A DNA stretch of 64,000 nucleotides from Aurantiochytrium sp. KH105 (Eukaryota > Sar > Bigyra > Thraustochytrida > Thraustochytriidae), in assembly GCA_003116975.1 (NCBI GenBank), contig BGKB01000010.1, forward strand, positions 186,001 to 250,000. The letters run 5' to 3'. This document shows positions 36,290 through 44,785 of this stretch, in pieces. The notes under the pieces are model-generated. The model worked only from the letters and a program-made list of their open reading frames with translations, did not search any database and was not told the origin of the DNA. Position numbers and translations under genes: made by a program. Each line of letters begins with the position of its first letter. Positions within the stretch are counted from its first letter, which is position 1.

Positions 36290-37405
36290 TCACGCGGACG
36301 CACCAGTGGCCGTGGTCACATTCGCAGAGAGATCAGAGGGCGACACCTCTGTGATCACGCCAGCCTCAATAACGCGGCGCGCCTCTGCAAGGAGCTCAGC
36401 ACTATCGTGAAACTCTTCAACGTTGAGTGGGTCATGAACGCGAATTAGCACAGGTGCGTCCTCGCCCCTCTCGAGCCAAGTCTCTCCTCGATTCGCAGGC
36501 ATGAGTTTGCCAGTCCCACTAATCGAAATGGGTACAACAGGTACTCCGGCCTCTTTGGCAATCACGAAGGCCCCTCGCTTGAAAGGCTGCACAAAACCGT
36601 CCCGCGAGCGTGTACCTTCGGCAAATAGATAGACCGATACGCCGCTAGCAAGCTTATCCACGCAGGCGTCCACGACAGAGCTACGACTTTCTCGGTTGCC
36701 GCGGCGCACGCCGACATGACCAATGAGGCCCATGGCCCAGCCCACGAGCGGAATGTAAAAAATCTCCTCCTTGCTAACGAATCGGATTGGAAATGGCAGA
36801 CACAGCAGTGAATAAATGTCCGTCCAGCTCTGGTGATTTGACACGTAAACTACGGCGTGTCTTCCTTCTGTGAGATGGCGAATCTTGTCAATGCCCTCAA
36901 AGCGCGGTGTGAAAAAAGGCGCAATCGTCAGACGGGCCCATGCTCGCTGCACGTCGTCAAGAAGGTCTCTCCGGTGCGGGTCAAAAACACGAACAAACGG
37001 GTAAACAGCAAAAAGAACCATGGACAAGGGAATGGCCGTGAAACCCGTCCATGCAAAGAACAAATGTGCTCGGACAATTTGCTCCTGGTGTCCCACTACA
37101 TAGTGGTACGCCGCGGCGACTGTAAAGGAAGTTGGGATTACCGCCAACGTTCCGTAGAATATCTTAAAGGTCTTACCTAGCACGCGAAGGCTGCGCTGCG
37201 CCCATGTGCGCTCGACCCTGCCAAGCCCCGCGCTGCTTGTGCTCAGAGGGCTCGTCCCGCCCCTCTTTAACAGCAGGAATGTCGGTCGTCGGGACTGCAA
37301 CACCCGCTCGTGTCCGAGGACTCCACTCTCTGTGACGCCTTGAAAGACCGATCGACGGGCGCCTTGAAGCGCGGAAGCCCCGGCGCCCAAACTCGCGCGC
37401 AGCAT
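36290..37405 (-). CDS. 1-acyl-sn-glycerol-3-phosphate acyltransferase (LPAAT, PlsC family)
   Basis: 371 residues from the ATG at 37405; an in-frame ATG at 37447 adds an Arg-rich leader. The N-terminal ~85 residues are basic and Ser/Ala-rich, like an organellar targeting peptide. Two membrane helices follow (around YGTLAVIPTSFTVAAAYHYV and FAWTGFTAIPLSMVLFAVYP). The acyltransferase domain has motif I NHQSWTD, motif II (HVGVRRGNRESR), motif III FAEGTRSRDG and motif IV (VPVVPISISGTGKLMP). It acylates lysophosphatidic acid to phosphatidic acid in glycerolipid synthesis. The protein is bacterial/plastid-type in length. A mitochondrial or plastid-remnant location is inference from the leader only. 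Confidence 0.9.
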   Translation of the reverse strand: MLRASLGAGASALQGARRSVFQGVTESGVLGHERVLQSRRPTFLLLKRGGTSPLSTSSAGLGRVERTWAQRSLRVLGKTFKIFYGTLAVIPTSFTVAAAYHYVVGHQEQIVRAHLFFAWTGFTAIPLSMVLFAVYPFVRVFDPHRRDLLDDVQRAWARLTIAPFFTPRFEGIDKIRHLTEGRHAVVYVSNHQSWTDIYSLLCLPFPIRFVSKEEIFYIPLVGWAMGLIGHVGVRRGNRESRSSVVDACVDKLASGVSVYLFAEGTRSRDGFVQPFKRGAFVIAKEAGVPVVPISISGTGKLMPANRGETWLERGEDAPVLIRVHDPLNVEEFHDSAELLAEARRVIEAGVITEVSPSDLSANVTTATGASA

Positions 37406-38024
37406 CGTCGCGCGCCGTCCCGCGGCGCCTCCGCGTCGTCGCCGCAAGCAGGACTGGCGGGCGGGAGCGATCGCTCCATTCCCTCACACACGCCACGATT
37501 GGGCCTCGTGCGTGGGGGGTCAGTTCGCGACTTGCATCCCTTCTTCGGATCGATTTTCATTTATGAGTATGCGGGCTGTGCCACATTCATTTGGGCTTCG
37601 TACCCCCCAATAAAATAGCCGTTGATAGGGTGAAGTTGAACGTAGAAGTTGACGGAGTTCTATCTGCATAAAGCTGCCCTACTGACCCGAATAAGTCACG
37701 GCGTAGAGCACTCGGCCCTCGTCGCAATCTTAAAGGTTCTACCACTGCCGCTGCTGCTGCCGCTGCCGCTTTACCAAGTCCAAATTCCTCTCGAGGCGGC
37801 GGCACGTGACAGTGAGTTCGTTGCAAAGACGGGGCCGAGTTTCTTTGCGTCCTGCGCGGCGTCGAGGCTTGAGTCTACTTTGCGCAGTCACTGCTCGTGA
37901 GCGAAAAATAAAGGTCAAGACTCCATTGCAACGTGCAAGGCAGGGCAAAGCAGCTCGCGACGATCAACATTGGCGTCTCTGTCTTTGACTGAACTCGCAA
38001 CAACCTCAATCAAGGCCAAAAAGA
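37406..38024. promoter_or_regulatory. Divergent promoter region, acyltransferase / TKL kinase
   Basis: About 620 bp between head-to-head genes. There is a (CTGCCG)n run at about 37744-37770. No further gene or RNA seen. Confidence 0.4.
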
Positions 38025-39032
38025 ATGCAGCGAGAGGGCAAGACCAGGGATGAGGACGACCAGGTCGCAGGTCTGTCAGCCAGCTTCCGTAAACACGCGT
38101 GCGTAGATACTGTTGATGACGATGTTGAAGCGTCTGCGGAGTCCAAAGACGATCTCGAGGGCCAGTGGCGACAAATCGATATTCGCGAGGTGGAGGTTGG
38201 AGAGCAAATCGGAGGCGGCGGATTTGCAATTGTATACGAAGGCTTTTGGAAAGGCAAGCAGGTAGCACTCAAGACGCTGTTTGATCCGCGTGCTGATGCT
38301 GCCGTTAAGAAGGAGTTCATGGACGAGCTTTTCGTGATGAGCAAGCTCAAACATCCAAACATTGTGGAAATGTTTGGCGCCTGCACGCGTGCTCCTCGGT
38401 TCTGCATGGTGCTTGAGTTGTGCGAGTCGTCTCTCTTTCACATCCTACATAATTCCCGCGAGGAACTCCGCGAAAAGCAGCTGCTCGGCATGCAGATCGA
38501 GCTCGCGTCTGCCATGGAGTACCTGCATGCGCAGGTTCCCGCTGTCATCCATCGTGACATTAAGTCACACAACGTGCTCGTGAGCGAAGGTTATCACGTC
38601 AAGCTGTGCGACTTCGGACTGGTATCCACCTCCGTCACGGCCGCGGGTACTCCGGCGTACATGGCTCCGGAACTTCTGCAGAGCGGCCTCTTTTCCCGCA
38701 AGGTTGACGTGTACGCCTTTGCAGTTCTCATGTGGGAAATGTACACTCGAGCGATTCCTTTTGCTTCATGGGAACCCAGCGACGTTCGTAAATTTGTTGC
38801 CGAGGGCAAGCGCCTCGGGTTGCCGCATTCTGGGTACCCCAAGCAATGCGGCCAGCTCATTGAGCGTTGCTGGGCTTCGGAACCTGACCGGCGCCCCGAA
38901 TTCAAAAACATCACACGCGCACTCACGCGCATCTATTCAACCATTCGTGACGTCTCGCACCTTGACGAAGTCAGCGGTGGCGGTGACGGAGACGCTTTTG
39001 ATCTCCTTGAGCGCAATGTTTCTAAGAAGTAG
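38025..39032 (+). CDS. TKL-family protein kinase (Raf/MLK-like)
   Basis: 335 residues and essentially a bare kinase domain. The Gly loop is IGGGGFAIVYEGFWKG, the catalytic Lys is in VALKTL (about residue 81), the HRD loop is HRDIKSHNVLVSEG (about 176), the DFG is CDFGLVST (about 196), and the activation segment is short and ends TPAYMAPELL. The AFAVLMWEMYTRAIPF segment and the RCWASEPDRRPEF block after it are typical of tyrosine-kinase-like Ser/Thr kinases. The ~50 residue N-terminus is acidic and has no recognisable regulatory domain. All catalytic residues are present, so it should be active. Substrate and pathway are unknown. The TKL group is strongly expanded in many protists. Confidence 0.92.
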   Translation: MQREGKTRDEDDQVAGLSASFRKHACVDTVDDDVEASAESKDDLEGQWRQIDIREVEVGEQIGGGGFAIVYEGFWKGKQVALKTLFDPRADAAVKKEFMDELFVMSKLKHPNIVEMFGACTRAPRFCMVLELCESSLFHILHNSREELREKQLLGMQIELASAMEYLHAQVPAVIHRDIKSHNVLVSEGYHVKLCDFGLVSTSVTAAGTPAYMAPELLQSGLFSRKVDVYAFAVLMWEMYTRAIPFASWEPSDVRKFVAEGKRLGLPHSGYPKQCGQLIERCWASEPDRRPEFKNITRALTRIYSTIRDVSHLDEVSGGGDGDAFDLLERNVSKK

Positions 39033-39198
39033 CTTCGTCTTTACAAATTTTGCCTATGATCTCTGCATCCCTGCTGCTGCTGAATTATTCACATCATTGG
39101 TGGTACCCCAAGTGGTTTGTACGTACGAAATACCCTTTTTCTTCCCTTTTCTTTCCGTTGTTTGTTTGGTTTCCTCGTAGTCCCCATCCATATATCAA

Positions 39199-39255
<57 letters not shown>

Positions 39256-39497
39256 GACAAGCTAGCATTGCATATTGCAATGCACTTCGAGCCCATCCAT
39301 ATATCAATTGCTTGCTTGCTTGCTTGCTTGCTTGCTGACTAGCTAGCATTGCATATTGCAATGCACTTCGAGATGAAAGAGTTAAGTTTGTTTTTTTGTT
39401 TTTTTACGAGAAATCAGATCGAAAAAGCGTTGTGGTCTCAACCAACTTGAACTTGAAGCCTGAGCTGGCTGGCTGGTGTGCTGTCTCAACATCCTTA
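39033..39497. other. Intergenic region, TKL kinase 3' end to MCM3 3' end
   Basis: Convergent 3' ends separated by a duplicated unit containing a GCTT microsatellite (see repeat). No gene. Confidence 0.5.
39183..39372. repeat. Tandem duplication containing (GCTT)n
   Basis: Two direct copies, 39183-39291 and 39292-39372. Each begins CCCATCCATATATCAATTG, runs through a GCTT array and ends GCATATTGCAATGCACTTCG. They differ mainly in the number of GCTT units (about 13 versus 6) and in one base, TGACAAGC versus TGACTAGC. Confidence 0.95.
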
Positions 39498-42110
39498 CTA
39501 GATCATGGTAATCATGCCGTCACGGTACATGATGCGGTTACGCGCTTCGAGACGCTCCAAAATGAGGTCGAACTCACGTCGCGAGTACGGCCTTGCTCCA
39601 GGAAGAGTCTTTTTCAGCTCCTTGTTGGCAGCGTCAAAGACGTCGCTTGATTCGAGCATGTCGTTCCGCTGCTCGCGCGAGACCTTGAGCACGGTTGTCT
39701 TGACGAGCTTGAAGCGCTCCGAGTTCTCGTCGACCACCTCCTCTTCGTTGCTGCTGTGGTCCTCGGCCATGCCATCATCCTCGCTGTCGCTATCAAGAGA
39801 GGGCTTTTTGGATCGTCGACCAGCCGATCGCGGTGCAGAATCGAGACGCGAGCGCTTTCTGCGTTTGCGCGACGCGGGCGTTGCGCCTGCAGGCAAACTA
39901 CTATTCTGAGTCCCACGTGCGTTCTCATCGCCGTCATTGTCGTCGTTGCCACTGTCTCGACCATCTCCAGCATTTAAGCCATCGTCGCTCGAATCGTCGC
40001 TCATATCGTCGCCGGAGTGTCTCTGAACGCGATCTGTCGGGGCGGGGACTTCATTTCCTGGCTGCTGGTTGTGTAAGGCGTCGCCGTTAGCATCAGTTGG
40101 CGGCATGGTATCGTGGTACAGAGCGTAACGCATGGTACGAAGGGCCTCTTCTGCGTCGCAGACCTCGACCTCGCTCGAAAGCCGTGCCTTAGCGTGGGCA
40201 GTGGCGAGACGAATGAAACTTTCGAGCTGGCGCGCGGTCACCGGGAGAGTCTTTGTGGCTTGCTCCTGACGAAGCGAAGCGTACTCCTGATTGATAAAGT
40301 CAGACGCTTCCATGCTCAATACCGGTTTGATCCGACTCTTTGCGTAGTGAATGTATTTACGAATGAATTCCGGATGCAAGAGTTGATCACGACGGCCAGC
40401 ACCCGCGGCAAATCCACCGTGGAGCATGGGGTTGAATTTCTGATGCACTGGGGCGGTCATATCCTCGCGATCCTCCGTCTCCTCAAGAGCACTTGCGGTC
40501 ATGTCGCTCCCACCAGAGCGGAACGGGAGGCCCTCCTGCCCCGGACGTTGGTAGCGATGGAGCCTGAGGATATGATCGGAGATGGCTCGGTCGTGCTCCG
40601 GGTTGAGATTATCCAGCACAATGAAGAGCAGATCAAAACGCGAAAGCAAGGAGTCAGGAAGGTTCACGTTGCGTTGCGGGGAGAGATCCTTGTCGTATTG
40701 GCCATAAATTGGATTGGCTGCTGCGACAACGGAACAGCGGGCATTGAGCGACGCATGGATGCCAGCCTTAGCAATGGTCACCGTTTGCTGCTCCATGACC
40801 TCGTGAATGGCAACGCGGTCATTATCACCCATTTTGTCGAACTCGTCAATACATACCACGCCTCTGTCAGCGAGAACCATGGCACCAGCCTCGAGGCGGC
40901 GCTCGCGCGTCTCTGGATCGGTCGTGACCGCGGCGGTGAGGCCGACGCCTGTGGAACCGCGACCCGTGGTGGACACTGCAAGCGGTGCGATGCCCAAGAC
41001 AAAGCGCAACAGCTGCGACTTGGCTGTGGACGGGTCACCGACCATGAGAATGTTGATGTCGCCGCGCAGATGGGTGCCGTTTTCAAGGTTCTTTTCCATG
41101 CCTCCGAGAAGCAGGAGCAAAAGGGACTTTTTGATGAACTCATGACCATAAATGGAGGGTGCAAGAGAACGTGAGAGAACCTGGAAAACGTTGCGGTCCT
41201 GCGCAAGTTCCCTGATGTTCTGCAAGTCGCCCGTGGTCATGGTAATGCCCTGTACCTCGTCGCCGATAGTCTGCACTGAATTGGCCACGAGCTTGCTCAG
41301 GTAAGACTGGCCAACGCCAGTCCCCAAAGGAATGGCGCGGAAAACGCCAACAACCTTGACGCGATCGCCTGGCTTGCAACGGTCGACGAGGTCATGATCG
41401 AGGATGACGTCCACAGAACGTGGCAGCTGACCCATCGGAGCACGCTCTGGCATTTCCTGGATTGTGAGCGTCTGGAAGTCCTTAAAGGCAGAGTAACCAA
41501 ACTCGGTCTCGAGTGGGTTTCCTTCGGCGTCTACCTTGGGCTGTACAGTCGTGGTAGGCAAACCGTCGAGGGAGGTTGCGTCGCGGTAGTTTCGAATCAC
41601 GTGCTTGTTGGTCATCGGACAGTAGTGCACGCTTTTGACGAGCTTTGGACGCACAATCGACATTTTCGTGACAATACCTTCGACGCAGATGAGCTGCCCA
41701 AGACACCTAGCAAGCATGGCACGCGGTGAGACGTGATTGGCGCCAAAGCTGCCGATGAAGCCGACGTGAAACTTGACTTTGTCGTCGCGAAGCTCTTCCG
41801 CCTGGTGCTGCGCCAGCGTCACTTGCTCGATGGCCGATTCGAAGGCCTTAATGTACGGTAGTGGTGTACGAAGCAAGTTGCCCGTGAGCTCTGCGTCGTG
41901 TTTACGAAGATCGTTCATGTCCACGTGCAAGCGGTATACCTTACGCTCGACCATTTCTTCAATCTTGTCGGCGTAGACTTCTCGAAGGTCCGAGTCCCGC
42001 AGAAACGAGGTGAACGTGTTCACCAGCTCCTCATGGTCCAGGTCTTGGCCCTCATCCATGCCGACATCCTGGAGCTGGCTACCGAGGCCGTCCTGCAGGA
42101 CCGCGCTCAT
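39498..42110 (-). CDS. MCM3: DNA replication licensing factor MCM3
   Basis: 870 residues. The MCM N-terminal domain is followed by the AAA+ core: Walker A GDPSTAKSQLLRF (about residue 357), Walker B/MCM signature CIDEFDKMGD (about 421), and arginine finger LLSRFDLLFIVLD (about 490). MCM3 identity comes from the N-terminal segment (VYADKIEEMV, HYCPMTNKHVIRNYRD in place of a full zinc motif, TTVQPKVDAEGNP) and from the acidic C-terminal tail. That tail (about 680-800) carries a basic nuclear-localisation-type stretch (SRKRRKRSRLDSAPRSAGRR) as in MCM3 of other eukaryotes. It is one of six subunits of the replicative helicase MCM2-7. The C-terminus ends in a winged-helix-like segment, YSRREFDLILERLEARNRI. 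Confidence 0.96.
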   Translation of the reverse strand: MSAVLQDGLGSQLQDVGMDEGQDLDHEELVNTFTSFLRDSDLREVYADKIEEMVERKVYRLHVDMNDLRKHDAELTGNLLRTPLPYIKAFESAIEQVTLAQHQAEELRDDKVKFHVGFIGSFGANHVSPRAMLARCLGQLICVEGIVTKMSIVRPKLVKSVHYCPMTNKHVIRNYRDATSLDGLPTTTVQPKVDAEGNPLETEFGYSAFKDFQTLTIQEMPERAPMGQLPRSVDVILDHDLVDRCKPGDRVKVVGVFRAIPLGTGVGQSYLSKLVANSVQTIGDEVQGITMTTGDLQNIRELAQDRNVFQVLSRSLAPSIYGHEFIKKSLLLLLLGGMEKNLENGTHLRGDINILMVGDPSTAKSQLLRFVLGIAPLAVSTTGRGSTGVGLTAAVTTDPETRERRLEAGAMVLADRGVVCIDEFDKMGDNDRVAIHEVMEQQTVTIAKAGIHASLNARCSVVAAANPIYGQYDKDLSPQRNVNLPDSLLSRFDLLFIVLDNLNPEHDRAISDHILRLHRYQRPGQEGLPFRSGGSDMTASALEETEDREDMTAPVHQKFNPMLHGGFAAGAGRRDQLLHPEFIRKYIHYAKSRIKPVLSMEASDFINQEYASLRQEQATKTLPVTARQLESFIRLATAHAKARLSSEVEVCDAEEALRTMRYALYHDTMPPTDANGDALHNQQPGNEVPAPTDRVQRHSGDDMSDDSSDDGLNAGDGRDSGNDDNDGDENARGTQNSSLPAGATPASRKRRKRSRLDSAPRSAGRRSKKPSLDSDSEDDGMAEDHSSNEEEVVDENSERFKLVKTTVLKVSREQRNDMLESSDVFDAANKELKKTLPGARPYSRREFDLILERLEARNRIMYRDGMITMI

Positions 42111-42727
42111 GGTGGTTTACTTCGAACGATCTCGCTGTCTTGTCCTTGACGAGGAGCACGAGGACAGAAAAGAAGAAGAAGAAAGGCTCTGTACGCTTGG
42201 AGAGGGCCACCGAGCGCGCGCGCGCGACCGAAGCGCGAGCAACGCCGGCCCTGCGCGTTATTGCCCACTCGCGCACGCCGTCGAGCGGGGTTTGTCTTTG
42301 CATCACACACGGGCTCGACGACAGTTAGGTTAAAGGGAATACGGGGAACGTAGTCTCAGCAACTAGGTCTGGTTGCGAAAAGAAGAAAAAAAAAAATGAA
42401 GAAAAAAACCAATCAAAGTAAAGACCTGTCTGCGTGAAGGATGAACTTATCAAGCACACAGGCTTGGTTGCAGCAGGTAAGAGATCTCTGTGGAGAACGG
42501 CAGAAGGCATTTTTTTTTGAAAAGAAACAGCAATAAAATTCGGTTGATGAAAGTCTTCGTCTGAACCGAGCGTGGCCGGAAAGCATCGCAAAGAAACAGG
42601 TTCACGTAGACACGCACATAACAAGTGATGTCTGGACGTGAGTAAAACAAACACCTTGACACGAGAAAGATGGAAATCAAAGCAAGCACAAGGGCCGCGC
42701 AGGCTTTACGAAAAGGAGCCCAACGAC
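42111..42727. other. Intergenic region, MCM3 upstream / Hippo kinase 3' end
   Basis: It holds the MCM3 promoter. Poly-A/T tracts lie near 42380-42410 and 42510. No gene seen. Confidence 0.45.
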
Positions 42728-44095
42728 TTATTCCGGATCGTCGACCATCTTGAGCAGCGCAGCGCGGCGCTCGTCGTAGGCCTTTTTGAGCTCAGCAACG
42801 TCTCGCTGGAACTGATGGTCCAAGTTCTGAAGACGATTCGTGAGCTCAATCATCTCCTGCGCGTTGTCCGGGATGGTCCAGTCATCATCATCCTCATCCA
42901 ATTGCTGCTTGTGCGCCTTCTTCTTGGTTTTGTGTGACATAAAGTAGCGCATAAAGCTCGCTTCTCTGGGTTGCACCGTAGAGGTGGGCGGGGTAAAGAT
43001 GGAGGTGCCATAGCCAGAGCCATTGGCCACAAGTGTGCCAGAATCCTCATTCATTTCCATGGTGTCTCTTCCACTCCGTGCCTTGGAGGTTCTGCGCTGC
43101 ATGCTATCCACATAACGCGCCGTCTTGCCGCGCGTACCGGAAATGCTCGTAGCGATGCCCTGCGACCGGTTCTGAGACTCCACGAGGCGAGCTTCGTTGA
43201 TCTCCTGGAGGTGGTCGCTCACGAGCTTCTCGATGATGGGAGAATAGCCACGGTTCTCACCCGAGTCCAGCTCGTCGACTGTGTCCCGCACAAAGGGGTG
43301 CTCCATGAGCTCTTGCGCAGTAGGGCGTTTCGACGGGTCCTTTTGCAAACATTGCTTAAGAAAGTCTTGGAGTTCGTCGGAAAACTCATCGGGGTGCAAA
43401 AAGTTGGGAGGCGGCCGTGAGGGGATCATGAAGATGGCGCGCATGGGGTGAATGTTAGAGTACGGTGGTTCCTGATCGGCCATTTCGATAATCGTAATGC
43501 CTAGCGACCAGATATCGGCCTTGCCATCGTAGCTGCTCTCCGAGATGACCTCTGGGCTCATCCAAAAGGGCGTGCCGATGACGGTGCGTCTCTTCGACTG
43601 GTCGGCCTCGAGCCTGGCACTGACGCCAAAGTCGGCAAGCTTGGCGTGGCCAGACTCTGTCAAAAGGATGTTTCCGGCCTTGATATCACGGTGAATCATG
43701 CGCTGCGAGTGCAGGTAATGGAGGCCCAATAGCACCGACGCGCTGATGACGCGAATTTCGTTTTCCGTGAGAGAGACGTCGCAGATATGGATCAGGTCGT
43801 TGACAGAGCCGGCCATGCATAGCTCCATGACGATCCAGATGCGGTCTTGGTGGGCGTCTTTGTAGGCGCCGACGAACTCCACGATGAAAGTGTCCTTGGT
43901 GCTCTTGAGAATATCGATTTCTTTCTCAAGGTCCGCAATGTCATCTTCGATCGGAATAATCTTCACCGCCACGAAACCGTCGGACCCGTCCTTGTAGCTC
44001 GCCTTGAACACCTCGCCGTAGCTTCCCTCGCCCAGGCTCTCCTCCAGCTCGAAGAGCTCCTCCGGGTCGCCTTTCTCGAGGCCGCGCATGGTCAT
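42728..44095 (-). CDS. STE20-family MST/Hippo kinase with SARAH domain
   Basis: 455 residues from the ATG at 44095 (MTMRGLEKGDPEELFELEES); the frame is open to 44251, but that extension is Arg-rich and low-complexity. The kinase domain has the Gly loop LGEGSYGEVFKA, Lys in VAVKIIP, HRDIKAGNILL, DFGVSA and the STE20 signature GTPFWMSPEVI. The linker is Ser/Thr-rich. The last ~50 residues (TNRLQNLDHQFQRDVAELKK then YDERRAALLKM) form a SARAH-type helix, as in MST1/2 and Hippo. It would phosphorylate NDR/LATS-class kinases with a MOB partner, controlling polarity and division. Kinase plus C-terminal SARAH makes MST1/2 orthology much more likely than other GCK kinases. Confidence 0.92.
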   Translation of the reverse strand: MTMRGLEKGDPEELFELEESLGEGSYGEVFKASYKDGSDGFVAVKIIPIEDDIADLEKEIDILKSTKDTFIVEFVGAYKDAHQDRIWIVMELCMAGSVNDLIHICDVSLTENEIRVISASVLLGLHYLHSQRMIHRDIKAGNILLTESGHAKLADFGVSARLEADQSKRRTVIGTPFWMSPEVISESSYDGKADIWSLGITIIEMADQEPPYSNIHPMRAIFMIPSRPPPNFLHPDEFSDELQDFLKQCLQKDPSKRPTAQELMEHPFVRDTVDELDSGENRGYSPIIEKLVSDHLQEINEARLVESQNRSQGIATSISGTRGKTARYVDSMQRRTSKARSGRDTMEMNEDSGTLVANGSGYGTSIFTPPTSTVQPREASFMRYFMSHKTKKKAHKQQLDEDDDDWTIPDNAQEMIELTNRLQNLDHQFQRDVAELKKAYDERRAALLKMVDDPE

Positions 44096-44785
44096 CCTTC
44101 GCGCCGAAGCGCCGAGTCTCGCGGAGACGGGAGATGAGAAGCGCTTGCTCCTCCTCCTCCTCGGCACGCGCGGCTTCTCTTCCGGCCGCTCGCTCGCTCC
44201 TCCGCGTCGCCGCCACGGAGGCACGCGGTCGCCCTCGTGGAGCACGTGCACGAGCGAGCAAGCGCCCGCGGGCGTAGGTTACTTTCTCGCGCTCTCGCCC
44301 GGCCAGCGGGCGGCGCGCGCGCGCGGGCGGGCGGGCGCGCGGGGGCCGCAGCGGGCGTGCGCGGCGAGCGCGGGAGCGCGCGGGCGGGCGGGCGGGCGGG
44401 CGCGCGCGCGCGCGGTTCTCGTCTCCGGCGGGCGGGTTTGTCTGCGCGAAGGGGCCGCCCGGCCGCCGCCGTCGGGACCGCGCCGCCTTAACGCCCGCTC
44501 GAGTACCTTCTTACTCGCCAGCTTGCGAACCCGCACGTGTGCACAGCGTTAAGGCGGCCAGGCGGGGGACCACCCCGTGCGCGCACCCCTCGCGCACCAG
44601 TGTGTACTTGAGGGTGTGTGTGGGCACGCGCGTGTGCGCGGCTCTTTTTCTTTTCTCTCGCCCTCTATCTACACTACTGCCACTGCTGACAGACAGCGCG
44701 GACCTGAGAGCGCCCTCGAGCGAGCTCGAGAGCGCGAGAGAGCGCGCGAGGCAAGGAAAGCGAAAGTCGGGCGCGGCAAGGGGGC
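44096..44785. promoter_or_regulatory. Divergent GC-rich promoter region, Hippo kinase / ankyrin gene
   Basis: It includes an almost pure GC tract (44305-44410) with GCGC, GGGC and CGCG dinucleotide runs, capable of Z-DNA or hairpins, and CpG-rich flanks. Both neighbouring genes are transcribed outward from it. Confidence 0.5.

Noticed and set aside
40113-41174. 353-residue plus-strand frame
   Set aside because: Antisense shadow of the MCM3 AAA+ core on the minus strand.
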